Below, one piece after another: positions 8,672-16,744 of a stretch of DNA of 64,000 bases (positions are counted from its first letter, which is position 1; each line of letters begins with the position of its first letter). Source of the DNA: VBAS01 sp035318985 (GTDB lineage Bacteria > Bacteroidota > Bacteroidia > Chitinophagales > Chitinophagaceae). Location: contig DATHDP010000062.1 in NCBI GenBank assembly GCA_035318985.1, positions 1 to 64,000 on the forward strand, given 5' to 3'. Under the pieces are notes generated by a model. That model worked only from the letters and a program-made list of their open reading frames with translations. It was not told the origin of the DNA and did not search any database. The position numbers and the translations under genes are program-made.

Positions 8672-9013
8672 ATGAACAGCTATTCACATACTATTATTCC
8701 GGCTACGGAATCGGAACCGGAATTAAAAATTGATACACTTGATATTAAGAAGGCCGCTATTATTCTTCGGGCTGTTAATCATAAACTGAGACAAATAATT
8801 CTAAAATATATTGGAGAAAAAGGCCAGGTAACGGTAACGGAAATTTTCGAACACTTGCTGCTTGAACAAGCAGTAGCATCACAACAACTTGCTATATTAA
8901 GAAGAACGGGCTTTGTAAAAACCAAAAGAGAAGGAAAATTTATTTATTATTCAGTAAGCAGGCAAAGATTGCTGGATCTCAATGGGTTTGTGAGCAATCT
9001 ATTAGAGCAATAG
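8672..9013 (+). CDS. ArsR-family winged-helix regulator lacking cysteines
   Basis: A 113-residue ArsR/SmtB-type winged-helix protein. The recognition region SQQLAILRRTGFVKTKREGK (about 70-89) and the wing FIYYSVS follow two upstream helices. The protein contains no cysteine at all, so it cannot sense metals or persulfides by the dithiol chemistry of ArsR, BigR or SqrR. It lies 72 bases before a CstB-like persulfide dioxygenase gene in the same direction, which suggests it controls that gene. The ligand is unknown; histidine, aspartate or small-molecule sensing remain possible. Confidence 0.85.
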   Translation: MNSYSHTIIPATESEPELKIDTLDIKKAAIILRAVNHKLRQIILKYIGEKGQVTVTEIFEHLLLEQAVASQQLAILRRTGFVKTKREGKFIYYSVSRQRLLDLNGFVSNLLEQ

Positions 9014-9066
9014 TATTGATTCTTGTTAATATTTTCGGTTACTTTCATAGCGTCTTTTATCTCAGT

Positions 9067-9074
9067 TATCTTTG
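9067..9074 (+). promoter_or_regulatory. Candidate -7 element upstream of the CstB-like gene
   Basis: TATCTTTG fits TAnnTTTG exactly and lies 11 bases upstream of the ATG at 9086. If used, the leader would be only a few bases long, and the dioxygenase could be transcribed separately from the regulator. Confidence 0.4.
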
Positions 9075-9085
9075 CATTTAAACTA

Positions 9086-10501
9086 ATGAACATGTTTATC
9101 GAACAATTATATACTGGCTGCCTGAGTGAAGCGGCTTACTATATTGAAAGTGAAGGCGAGGCTGCAATTATTGATCCACTACGTGATATAGACGAATATC
9201 TTCATCTTACCAATGAACGCAAAACAAAGATCAAATATATATTTGAAACACATTTTCATGCTGACTTTGTCAGTGGCCATCTCGATCTTGGTAAAGTAAC
9301 AGGTGCGCCGATAGTTTATGGACCGAATACTGAAACAAAATTTCCTGTACATGTTGCAAAGGATGGCGAAAAATTTTCGATCGGGAAAATAACGATCGAG
9401 GTTTTACATACTCCCGGGCACACACTTGAATCTTCCTGTTATTTATTAAAAGATGAGAACGGTAAAGACTATTGTGTGTTTACAGGTGATACTTTATTTG
9501 TCGGTGATGTTGGCCGTCCAGATCTTGCCCAAAAAGGCGCTGACCTGACAATGGAGGATCTTGCAGGCATGATGTATGATAGCATTCATAATAAATTATT
9601 TCCTTTAGCTGATGATGTGATCGTTTATCCTGCTCATGGTGCAGGTAGTGCTTGTGGTAGAAGTTTGGGTAAAGAAACGTTTAGCACCATTGGCGAACAA
9701 AAGAAACATAACTACGCATTAGACGCTAAAACAAAAGAAGAATTTATTAAAGTTGTTACGGATGGCATTGCTGCGCCGCCACAATATTTCCCGATCAATG
9801 CACAAATAAATAAAGAAGGATATGAAAGCCTGGATGAAGTGGTTGAGCAAGGAATGAAAGGATTTCCCGTTAAGGAGTTTAAGAACTTAATAAATGATGA
9901 TATAATTGTACTTGATACAAGAGCAGAAACAGAATTTGTAAAAGGATTTGTTCCCGGTTCCATTAATATTGGTTTAAATGGACGTTTTGCTGAATGGGCC
10001 GGTAGTCTTTTGCCATTTGATAAGTCTATACTCCTTGTAACGGATCCCGGAAAAGAAAAAGAAACGATCATTCGACTAGCAAGAGTTGGTTTTGAAAAAA
10101 TTGATGGTCACCTTGAAGGCGGATTTGAAGCATGGAAGAAGGCCGGAGAAAAAGCAGATATGATCGTTGAAGTGGAAGCTGATGAACTTTTGATCGATCA
10201 ACAGTTTGATGAAAGTCTTATTGTGCTTGATGTAAGAAAAGAAAATGAATTTGCTGAAGGTCATTTACAAGGCGCCATGAATTTACCACTTAATGAAATG
10301 ATCGATCCGGGAACGATGGCAAATATCGAAGACGGGCATAATCTTTATGTACATTGTGCTGGTGGCTATCGTAGTGTTATTGCCTGTTCATTATTAAAAC
10401 GTCAGGGCATACATAATCTTCGCAACATAGCTGGCGGATGGAATGCTATTAAACAACAAGAGAAGGTTGAGATTGTAAAGGAAAAGAGTGTTTTGAATTA
10501 A
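9086..10501 (+). CDS. CstB-like persulfide dioxygenase with two rhodanese domains
   Basis: A 471-residue protein with three domains. The first is a metallo-beta-lactamase fold of the ETHE1/persulfide dioxygenase type, with THFHADFVSGH at 55-65 and a downstream HTPGHT block. Next comes a rhodanese-like domain beginning DTRAETEFVKG, whose active-site loop reads TDPGKEKE and lacks cysteine, so it is inactive. A C-terminal rhodanese with active-site CAGGYR (C424) follows. This order is that of CstB, which oxidises low-molecular-weight persulfides to thiosulfate. A TTG at 9023 would add 21 hydrophobic residues, but the ATG at 9086 aligns with the family start. It follows the ArsR gene and is probably a sulfide or persulfide detoxification enzyme. 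Confidence 0.87.
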   Translation: MNMFIEQLYTGCLSEAAYYIESEGEAAIIDPLRDIDEYLHLTNERKTKIKYIFETHFHADFVSGHLDLGKVTGAPIVYGPNTETKFPVHVAKDGEKFSIGKITIEVLHTPGHTLESSCYLLKDENGKDYCVFTGDTLFVGDVGRPDLAQKGADLTMEDLAGMMYDSIHNKLFPLADDVIVYPAHGAGSACGRSLGKETFSTIGEQKKHNYALDAKTKEEFIKVVTDGIAAPPQYFPINAQINKEGYESLDEVVEQGMKGFPVKEFKNLINDDIIVLDTRAETEFVKGFVPGSINIGLNGRFAEWAGSLLPFDKSILLVTDPGKEKETIIRLARVGFEKIDGHLEGGFEAWKKAGEKADMIVEVEADELLIDQQFDESLIVLDVRKENEFAEGHLQGAMNLPLNEMIDPGTMANIEDGHNLYVHCAGGYRSVIACSLLKRQGIHNLRNIAGGWNAIKQQEKVEIVKEKSVLN

Positions 10502-10522
10502 TTTATCCTCTATACTTTTTTT

Positions 10523-10554
10523 AAAGAGCTGACTCACCATCAGCTCTTTTTTAT
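10523..10554 (+). terminator. Rho-independent terminator after the CstB-like gene
   Basis: AAGAGCTGA (10524-10532) pairs with TCAGCTCTT (10540-10548) across a 7-base loop and runs into a T-rich tail. Confidence 0.88.
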
Positions 10555-10741
10555 TTGCCAATAAAAAGTTAACGTCCCTGATTTTTAACCACTCGTCAAG
10601 TAGTAAATGCCATTCAACTAATTCATTAGTATTTCTCTTCCGGATGCCTTTATTTTTATCCTACGAAAATTTTAGTAACCATAACATTTAAGCTGTAACA
10701 AATCTCAATTTCAGTTCGTTGTAAGGGATAATAGTATAACC

Positions 10742-13222
10742 ATGAACCACAAAACCAACTTGCTCCTTACGGGCATGCTATTGCTTACTTTGTTTGTAAA
10801 TGCACAAACATTACCCCGAAAAGAATTAACGGCTAAAAGAACTACGCAAGCTGTAAAGATCGATGGCTTGATCACCGATGCAGCGTGGAAAGATGCTGCA
10901 TTGATGACCGATCTTGTTGAGTTCCGTCCAAAGATGGGAGCTGTCGAAGCTCATGATGTTAGAACGGAAACCTACCTGATGTATAATGATGAAGGGATCT
11001 TTTTTGGCGGCTATTGTTATGAAAGAACAAAAGATAGCATTGCAAGAGAATTATCAGGCCGTGATGGTTTTGGCGCCAATGATTATATAGGTATTATTTT
11101 CGATACATATTTTGATAAGCTGAATGGCTTTGAATATTTCGTTACTCCATTAAATGAACAATGGGATGCAAAAATGTCGCCGGGTGGTGATAATGGTGGT
11201 GAAGATTTTACTTGGAATGCAGTTTGGAAAAGCGGCGCTGTAATACATAATGATGGTTGGAGTTTTGAAATGTTCATTCCATATTCTGCCATACGTTTTG
11301 GAAAAAAAGATATTCAAAACTGGGGATTGAACATCACCCGTCGTCGCAGAAAAACTGAACAACAATCTACCTGGAACCCAATTGATATAAACGTAAACGG
11401 TTTTCTTACACAAGAAGGTTTGTGGACCGGCATTACAAATATCAAACCGCCATTGCGGTTACAATTCTCTCCTTACTTTTCTACGTATATAAATCATTAC
11501 CCTTACAATAAACCTGGTATTGAAAACACCACAACCAGTTTCAATGGAGGAATGGATGTTAAATATGGCATCAACCAGGCATTTACACTTGATGTTACAT
11601 TGATCCCTGATTTTGGTCAAGTGCAAAGTGATAACCATGTACTGAACCTTACACCATTTGAAGTAAAATACAACGAGAACAGACCGTTCTTTACTGAGGG
11701 AACAGAGTTATTCAATAAAGGAAACTTATTTTACTCCAGAAGAATTGGGGGTCAACCAACGCATCTGTATGATGTGTATAATAATATAAGCTCCGATGAA
11801 ACAGTAGTTAGAAATCCGACAGAATCAAAACTCATTAATGCATCAAAAATTTCCGGACGAACACAAAAAGGATTAGGCATTGGTTTTTTGAATGCAATTA
11901 CAAGCCCACAACATGCGACAATTGAAAATGTAAATACCAAAGAACAATGGGAGTATGAAACTAACCCGCTTACCAACTACAATATTTTTGTTTTGAATCA
12001 AAGCTTAAAGCACAATTCCAGTGTATCTCTTGTTAATACCAACACATGGAGAAGCGGACCTGACTATGATGCAAACGTAACTGCAGGACTTTTTGACTTC
12101 AATGACAAGAAAAATATGTGGAATGTAGGTGGTAAAGCAGCTGTAAGCACCTTGGTGGGTTATGAACCAAATGGCGATTCAAAAACAGGGTATAGTCAAC
12201 AACTATATTTAGGAAAGATCAGCGGCAGATTCAACTTTAATGTATCTCAGGAACTGACTGATACAAAATTCACCAGTAATGATCTTGGTTACTTTACGAA
12301 TAATAATTTCCTGGATCATAATGCATGGGTTGGTTACAGGTGGACGAAGCCAAAAGGCTTTTACAACAGGATCGGTATAAATTTCAATTTCAGTTTAAGT
12401 CATTTATTTACTCCTATTGGCACTATTGAGGAAAAATATCAACGATTAAATTTTAATTTCAATGGTAATGTTCAAACCAAAAAATTACTTTGGTTTGGAT
12501 CTTTCTGGAATTATACTCCATATCAAAATGATTTTTATGAACCGCGTACTTATGGCTGGTTTTTCCGCAGAGGTTCAAGTTTGTCAGGCGGAGCATGGTT
12601 CGAGACAAACTATTCAAAAAAATATTCTGCCAGTTTTGAAGGATCTGCCCGGCAGTACTTCAATTTTTATGATCAGTCTGCATTGGATCTATTCTACAAT
12701 CAGAATTATCGTTTCAGCAATAAATTCTCATTATCATTCCGCACCAATTATCAGCCTCGCTTTAATAATGTCGGTTATGCATGGTCAGATCCAACTCAAA
12801 TAGTTTTTGGAAGAAGAAAAGTAAACACCATCGAAAACATTCTCGGCGCCAAATATAATTTCAATAACATGATGGGTATTACTTTACGAGTCAGGCATTA
12901 TTACAGCAGCGTTGAATACAAAGAATTTTTTACGCTGCAACAAGAGGGATTACTGAAACCAAATTCCTCTTTCAATCAAAATGTGGATCAAAATGCAAAT
13001 TTCTTTAATGTGGATATGGTGTACACCTGGCAATTTGCTCCCGGTAGTTTTATAAATGTGGTTTGGAAAAATGCTGTGTTTCATTATACTGATGTAGTGG
13101 AAGAAAGTTATATCAAAAACTTAGGCAATACAATTGAAGCAGATCAGAATAATAATATTTCACTCAAAGTCATCTATTTCCTGGATTATCTCCAGCTGAA
13201 AAAGAAAAAGACTAAAAGCTAG
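10742..13222 (+). CDS. DUF5916 outer-membrane protein with CBM9-like N-terminal domain
   Basis: An 826-residue exported protein; the signal peptide ends near VNAQT (about residue 22). Residues ~30-220 form a CBM9-like sandwich: IDGLITDAAWKDA, ending near LNITRRRR. The remaining ~600 residues are rich in alternating aromatic strands (YGWFFRRGSS, FNFSLSHLF) and look like an outer-membrane barrel, the arrangement called DUF5916. Members are common in Bacteroidota, and no activity is established for this one. It stands alone, 240 bases after the preceding terminated gene, and ends at a hairpin shared with the convergent acyltransferase gene. Binding of a glycan or peptide at the surface is a guess from the CBM9 fold. 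Confidence 0.8.
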   Translation: MNHKTNLLLTGMLLLTLFVNAQTLPRKELTAKRTTQAVKIDGLITDAAWKDAALMTDLVEFRPKMGAVEAHDVRTETYLMYNDEGIFFGGYCYERTKDSIARELSGRDGFGANDYIGIIFDTYFDKLNGFEYFVTPLNEQWDAKMSPGGDNGGEDFTWNAVWKSGAVIHNDGWSFEMFIPYSAIRFGKKDIQNWGLNITRRRRKTEQQSTWNPIDINVNGFLTQEGLWTGITNIKPPLRLQFSPYFSTYINHYPYNKPGIENTTTSFNGGMDVKYGINQAFTLDVTLIPDFGQVQSDNHVLNLTPFEVKYNENRPFFTEGTELFNKGNLFYSRRIGGQPTHLYDVYNNISSDETVVRNPTESKLINASKISGRTQKGLGIGFLNAITSPQHATIENVNTKEQWEYETNPLTNYNIFVLNQSLKHNSSVSLVNTNTWRSGPDYDANVTAGLFDFNDKKNMWNVGGKAAVSTLVGYEPNGDSKTGYSQQLYLGKISGRFNFNVSQELTDTKFTSNDLGYFTNNNFLDHNAWVGYRWTKPKGFYNRIGINFNFSLSHLFTPIGTIEEKYQRLNFNFNGNVQTKKLLWFGSFWNYTPYQNDFYEPRTYGWFFRRGSSLSGGAWFETNYSKKYSASFEGSARQYFNFYDQSALDLFYNQNYRFSNKFSLSFRTNYQPRFNNVGYAWSDPTQIVFGRRKVNTIENILGAKYNFNNMMGITLRVRHYYSSVEYKEFFTLQQEGLLKPNSSFNQNVDQNANFFNVDMVYTWQFAPGSFINVVWKNAVFHYTDVVEESYIKNLGNTIEADQNNNISLKVIYFLDYLQLKKKKTKS

Positions 13223-13245
13223 TAGTTTTGTGTAGTGATGAAAAA

Positions 13246-13271
13246 CAGCCCCTGCTTTCTAGCGGGGGCTC
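13246..13271 (-). terminator. Bidirectional terminator between DUF5916 gene and acyltransferase
   Basis: AGCCCCTGC (13247-13255) pairs with GCGGGGGCT (13262-13270), with one G-T pair and a 6-base loop. On the minus strand it is followed by GTTTTT, a proper terminator for the acyltransferase. On the plus strand the tail CTTTAATTT is weaker. Confidence 0.85.
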
Positions 13272-13272
13272 T

Positions 13273-14151
13273 TTAATTTATGATCTCACCATATTCTGGT
13301 TTCCATTCCCATTTCCAGCGACGATGACTCCATAGCCACATTTCAGGATATTCCTTTATAAAATCTCCCAGGAATTCAGCATACTTTTTTGTGAGCTCTC
13401 CCTGTTGAGTGGTCGCCGGTTGCTCTTCTCCCATTTCAAAAAAGATCTTATAATAACCCCGCTTTAGCTTTATGATCTTGCAAAAAACAACCGGGATGTT
13501 TCCTCTTCTTGCTCCACTCTCAGGACCTTTAACAAAGGGAGTTGGTTTTCCGAAAAAATTCAACCAGTATGCGCTTTTTGGATAACCGGGATTTTGGTCA
13601 GCAACTAAAGCCAACCCGTAAAGTTTATTTCGATAAGGAATAATTGCATTTCTCATATCCGTAGCAGGCAGCAATTCAGCTCCGGTTTTTGTACGGACCT
13701 TCATAAAAATTTTATCAAAGGCCTTGGTGCCAATGGGCATGTATACTACGAGAAAAAGTTGTTTAATATTTTGTGCTACAGCCAGGCAGCCAAGCTCCCA
13801 GTTGAAATTATGAGCCAATAAAAAGTGGCATTTTTTACCTTCCTCAAATAGTTTATCAGGAAGCGTATAATCGCCGGTAAAATGTTTATCAATAAAAGCA
13901 GGCGATGCAGACACAAGCTTTATTACCTCAATAAAATTATCAGTGAAATTGAGATAGAATTGTTTTGCAATTTTTTTTCTTTCCTGGTCTGTCTTTTCGG
14001 GAAATGCCTGCAGCAAGTTGTCCATCACCACTTTTTTCCGATAACCAAAGACATAATAAAGAAGAAAACATACAAAATCAGAAAGGAAGTAAAGAACTCG
14101 TAAAGGCAATAATGAAACGGCATAAAATAAGCCGTAAACGATATAATACAT
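13273..14151 (-). CDS. LpxL/HtrB-type lipid A acyltransferase
   Basis: A 292-residue acyltransferase of the LpxL/LpxM family. The N-terminal hydrophobic anchor (YGLFYAVSLLPLRVLYFLSD) precedes DNLLQAFPEK, a family landmark. The catalytic H-x4-E motif appears as HNFNWE. Further landmarks are DQNPGYPKSAYWLNFFG and the block around PVVF. The enzyme adds a secondary acyl chain to lipid A at the inner membrane. The frame stays open upstream to 14268, but that stretch is encoded by dispersed repeats, and the ATG at 14151 gives the normal family length and anchor. Confidence 0.88.
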   Translation of the reverse strand: MYYIVYGLFYAVSLLPLRVLYFLSDFVCFLLYYVFGYRKKVVMDNLLQAFPEKTDQERKKIAKQFYLNFTDNFIEVIKLVSASPAFIDKHFTGDYTLPDKLFEEGKKCHFLLAHNFNWELGCLAVAQNIKQLFLVVYMPIGTKAFDKIFMKVRTKTGAELLPATDMRNAIIPYRNKLYGLALVADQNPGYPKSAYWLNFFGKPTPFVKGPESGARRGNIPVVFCKIIKLKRGYYKIFFEMGEEQPATTQQGELTKKYAEFLGDFIKEYPEMWLWSHRRWKWEWKPEYGEIIN

Positions 14152-14210
14152 AGGTGAGCAAAGATAAGAACCCTTCGCTTTGCTCATCGCGGACAACTTC
14201 AAATAATGAT

Positions 14211-14286
14211 GAATAGAATTGTTGCAGTACAAGTGTGCCCTTCGCTTCGCTCTGGGTAAACTGTGCAACGGAAGTTGAATAGAATT
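14211..14286 (+). repeat. Dispersed intergenic repeat, copy 1 (inverted partner at 15942-16018)
   Basis: The unit is bounded by GAATAGAATT (14211-14220) and TGAATAGAATT (14276-14286). Its 41-base core, 14235-14275, is identical to the reverse complement of 15953-15993. The core contains CCTTCGCTTCGCTCTGGG and GCAACGGAAGT. It sits between nadB and the acyltransferase gene and spuriously extends the latter's frame. Confidence 0.85.
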
Positions 14287-14310
14287 ACTTAAGCACGGCT
14301 CATTATAAAA

Positions 14311-15912
14311 CTACAAGACAATATTCTGCACCATTTCACTCTTACCCGGATAATCAGTATTAAAATGAAGTCCACGGCTTTCTTTACGGAAGCTTGCCCC
14401 TTTCACGATCAGATAACCAACGGTGATCATATTTCTAAGTTCAAGCAACTGCGGAGATAAGGTGCTTGTTTGATAAAGTTGTTCGGTCTCTTCCCAAAGA
14501 AGATCAAGGCGCCGTGAAGCTCTTTGCAAACGAATATCATTACGAACGATACCGACATAATCACTCATCACCAACTGAAGTTCTTTCAAACTTTGTGTGA
14601 TAAGGATCATCTCACCCGGTTGCGATGTGCCTTCAGCATCCCAATCCGGAATATTATTTTGAAAAGAAATTGTATTTACTTTTTCAGCTGCTTCGACAGA
14701 ACAACGATGCGCAAAAACCAATCCTTCAAGCAGCGAATTACTTGCCAACCGATTGGCGCCATGCAATCCGGTAGATGCACATTCGCCGCAAGCATACAAA
14801 TTATTTATACTGCTTCTCCCCCATTCATCGGTTTTTATTCCGCCGCAGCTATAATGCGCCGCCGGCGCCACCGGTATCATCTGTTGTGTAATATCAATAC
14901 CGATCGACAAACATTTTTTATAAATATTAGGGAAATGTTCAACAAATTTTTCTTTACTGAAATGACGGCAATCAAGATACACATGCTCAGTACCGGTCTT
15001 TTTCATTTCACTATCGATTGCTCTTGCAACAATATCTCTTGGCGCCAGGTCTTTTCTTTCATCATACTTCGCCATGAACGCTTCGCCTTTACTATTTCGA
15101 AGTATGCCGCCATCCCCCCGAACTGCTTCGGTAATTAAGAATGCATGTCCGCGAACTCCCGGTTCATACAAAGCAGTCGGATGAAACTGGATGAACTCCA
15201 TGTTTTCAATTCTTCCTTTTGCACGATATACCATCGATACACCATCACCCGTAGCAATCGTTGGGTTGGTAGTAGTTCTGTATACTTGTCCATTACCACC
15301 GGTCGCCATCAATGTGATCTTGGAAAGAATTTTTTCTATTTGATTGGTCACGTGATTCAATACATACACACCATAACATTCCACATCAGGAGTGGCTTTT
15401 GTAACCAGGAACCCAAGATGGTGTTGCGTGATAATATCAATGACAAAACAATGCTTGATGAGCTCAATATTTTTTTGCTTGCTAACTGCATCCAACAAAG
15501 CTCTTTCCATTTCCCAACCGGTAATATCTTTATGATGCAGTATTCGGAATTCCGAATGTCCACCTTCACGGCCACGTTTGTAATCGCCATCTTTCTCTTT
15601 ATCAAACCTCGCACCCCACTCAATAATATCATTCACTCTTTCCGGCCCTTCTTTCACCACGATCTCTACCACTTTCTCATTACATAATCCATCGCCGGCG
15701 ATCAATGTATCATCAATATGTTTTTCGTAACTGTCATTTTCAAGATCATTCACAACAGCAATACCGCCTTGTGCATACTTTGTATTGGTTTCATCCGCCG
15801 CCGCCTTTGTCATCACCAATACTTTTTTTTCAGGAAACCGCTCTGCAACTTTTAGCGCATAGCTTAACCCCGCAATACCCGATCCTATAACGAGAAAGTC
15901 TGTTTGTTGCAT
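14311..15912 (-). CDS. nadB: L-aspartate oxidase NadB
   Basis: A 533-residue flavoprotein with the FAD dinucleotide-binding GSGIAG at 10-15. It also has NTKYAQGGIAVV, HSEFRILHHKDITGWEME, the substrate-binding region EFIQFHPTAL, and HYSCGGIKTDEWGRSS near 355-370. These blocks distinguish NadB from succinate dehydrogenase and fumarate reductase flavoproteins. The enzyme converts L-aspartate to iminoaspartate, the first step of de novo NAD synthesis, in the cytosol. No nadA or nadC is in the window. It is flanked on both sides by inverted copies of one intergenic repeat. Confidence 0.95.
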   Translation of the reverse strand: MQQTDFLVIGSGIAGLSYALKVAERFPEKKVLVMTKAAADETNTKYAQGGIAVVNDLENDSYEKHIDDTLIAGDGLCNEKVVEIVVKEGPERVNDIIEWGARFDKEKDGDYKRGREGGHSEFRILHHKDITGWEMERALLDAVSKQKNIELIKHCFVIDIITQHHLGFLVTKATPDVECYGVYVLNHVTNQIEKILSKITLMATGGNGQVYRTTTNPTIATGDGVSMVYRAKGRIENMEFIQFHPTALYEPGVRGHAFLITEAVRGDGGILRNSKGEAFMAKYDERKDLAPRDIVARAIDSEMKKTGTEHVYLDCRHFSKEKFVEHFPNIYKKCLSIGIDITQQMIPVAPAAHYSCGGIKTDEWGRSSINNLYACGECASTGLHGANRLASNSLLEGLVFAHRCSVEAAEKVNTISFQNNIPDWDAEGTSQPGEMILITQSLKELQLVMSDYVGIVRNDIRLQRASRRLDLLWEETEQLYQTSTLSPQLLELRNMITVGYLIVKGASFRKESRGLHFNTDYPGKSEMVQNIVL

Positions 15913-15941
15913 GTTTTAAATATTATGTACCCAGCTTTATC

Positions 15942-16018
15942 AATTCTATTATACTTCCGTTGCACAGTTTACCCAGAGCGAAGCGAAGGGCACTCTTGTT
16001 CCTCCGGTAATTCTATTC
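15942..16018 (-). repeat. Dispersed intergenic repeat, copy 2 (inverted relative to copy 1)
   Basis: Read on the minus strand it begins GAATAGAATT and ends ATAATAGAATT. The 41-base core 15953-15993 exactly matches copy 1 in inverse orientation. The two copies bracket nadB. Confidence 0.85.
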
Positions 16019-16025
16019 GGCAAAT

Positions 16026-16706
16026 TTATTGTTTTGAGGTGGAAGTAATGTATCTAACAGCTCCAAGTGTAATTAATAATTGCGCTATTCCATAAGTAAG
16101 CATTATAGCGATCCCTGCATTTTCAAATGGCTGAGAAAATTTGTTGATAGCAAGAATTGAATCGGAAGTGATAAATAAAACGGCGCCTGCGATCATTAAT
16201 GTTGCTGCACCAAGGTCTTTTATCCTGCCTGTTTGCAATGCCTGTATCAGCATATAACTAATTACAATTCCATAAATACGAACGGATAATTTCATATCTC
16301 CAAGATTTGGTGACAGGATATAAATCAAAGCGATATAATAAATACTAACAGGAAGAAACCACCAATAGTTTTTCCTTAACCCTTCTTTCCGAATAACATT
16401 TTCATAAAACAGGATATAAAAAATATGTGCAATAAGGAAAGTCACCAACCCAAAAATGAAAAAATTGCCATTCGTTGATTCAAACATTAACAATACATCA
16501 CCTGCCCATGAAAATACAAGAGCAAGCACGACCCATTTTTTTAATGACGAAGCAAAATTTTTTGATTGGAGGATAAAAAGGACGATCAGCAAGGGCATCA
16601 ACAGTGGCTTGGTTATATAGCGGAGTGTTTCATTGCCATTATAAACCGCGAATAAATCTGCACCAAGAACTACAAAGTAAAGTATGATCCAAACCCTTTT
16701 ATTCAT
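16026..16706 (-). CDS. YhhN-family lysoplasmalogenase-like membrane protein
   Basis: A 226-residue integral membrane protein with about eight hydrophobic segments. The family signatures are TKPLLMPLL near residue 32, the conserved SWAGDVLLM, the TFLIAHIFYILFY segment, and a late SDSILAINKF. YhhN/TMEM86 proteins cleave the vinyl-ether bond of lysoplasmalogens in animals; the bacterial substrate is generally not proven. A start at 16724 would add six residues read from an intergenic repeat, so the ATG at 16706 is preferred. It lies just downstream of ispG, separated by that repeat, and may be co-transcribed with it. Confidence 0.85.
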   Translation of the reverse strand: MNKRVWIILYFVVLGADLFAVYNGNETLRYITKPLLMPLLIVLFILQSKNFASSLKKWVVLALVFSWAGDVLLMFESTNGNFFIFGLVTFLIAHIFYILFYENVIRKEGLRKNYWWFLPVSIYYIALIYILSPNLGDMKLSVRIYGIVISYMLIQALQTGRIKDLGAATLMIAGAVLFITSDSILAINKFSQPFENAGIAIMLTYGIAQLLITLGAVRYITSTSKQ

Positions 16707-16707
16707 G

Positions 16708-16744
16708 AAATCTAAAATCTGCAATCTTAAATCTAAAATCCTAC
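16708..16744. repeat. Low-complexity intergenic repeat (AAATCTAAAATCTGCAATC type)
   Basis: Tandem, slightly varied copies of AAATCTAAAATC and GCAATCTT fill the gap between ispG and the lysoplasmalogenase gene. They overlap the ispG stop region by about four bases. Confidence 0.6.

Noticed and set aside
14152..14268. Extended N-terminus of the lipid A acyltransferase
   Set aside because: Those residues are encoded by the dispersed repeats near 14165-14268, not by an acyltransferase sequence.
14524..15687. Long plus-strand frames (204 and 180 residues) opposite nadB
   Set aside because: They are antisense shadows of a clear nadB gene, have odd composition (many Ile, His, Tyr and Cys) and no recognisable domain, signal or promoter.
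16708..16744. AAATCTAAAATC array considered as a CRISPR-like repeat
   Set aside because: The copies are adjacent without unique spacers, vary in sequence and have no cas genes nearby.
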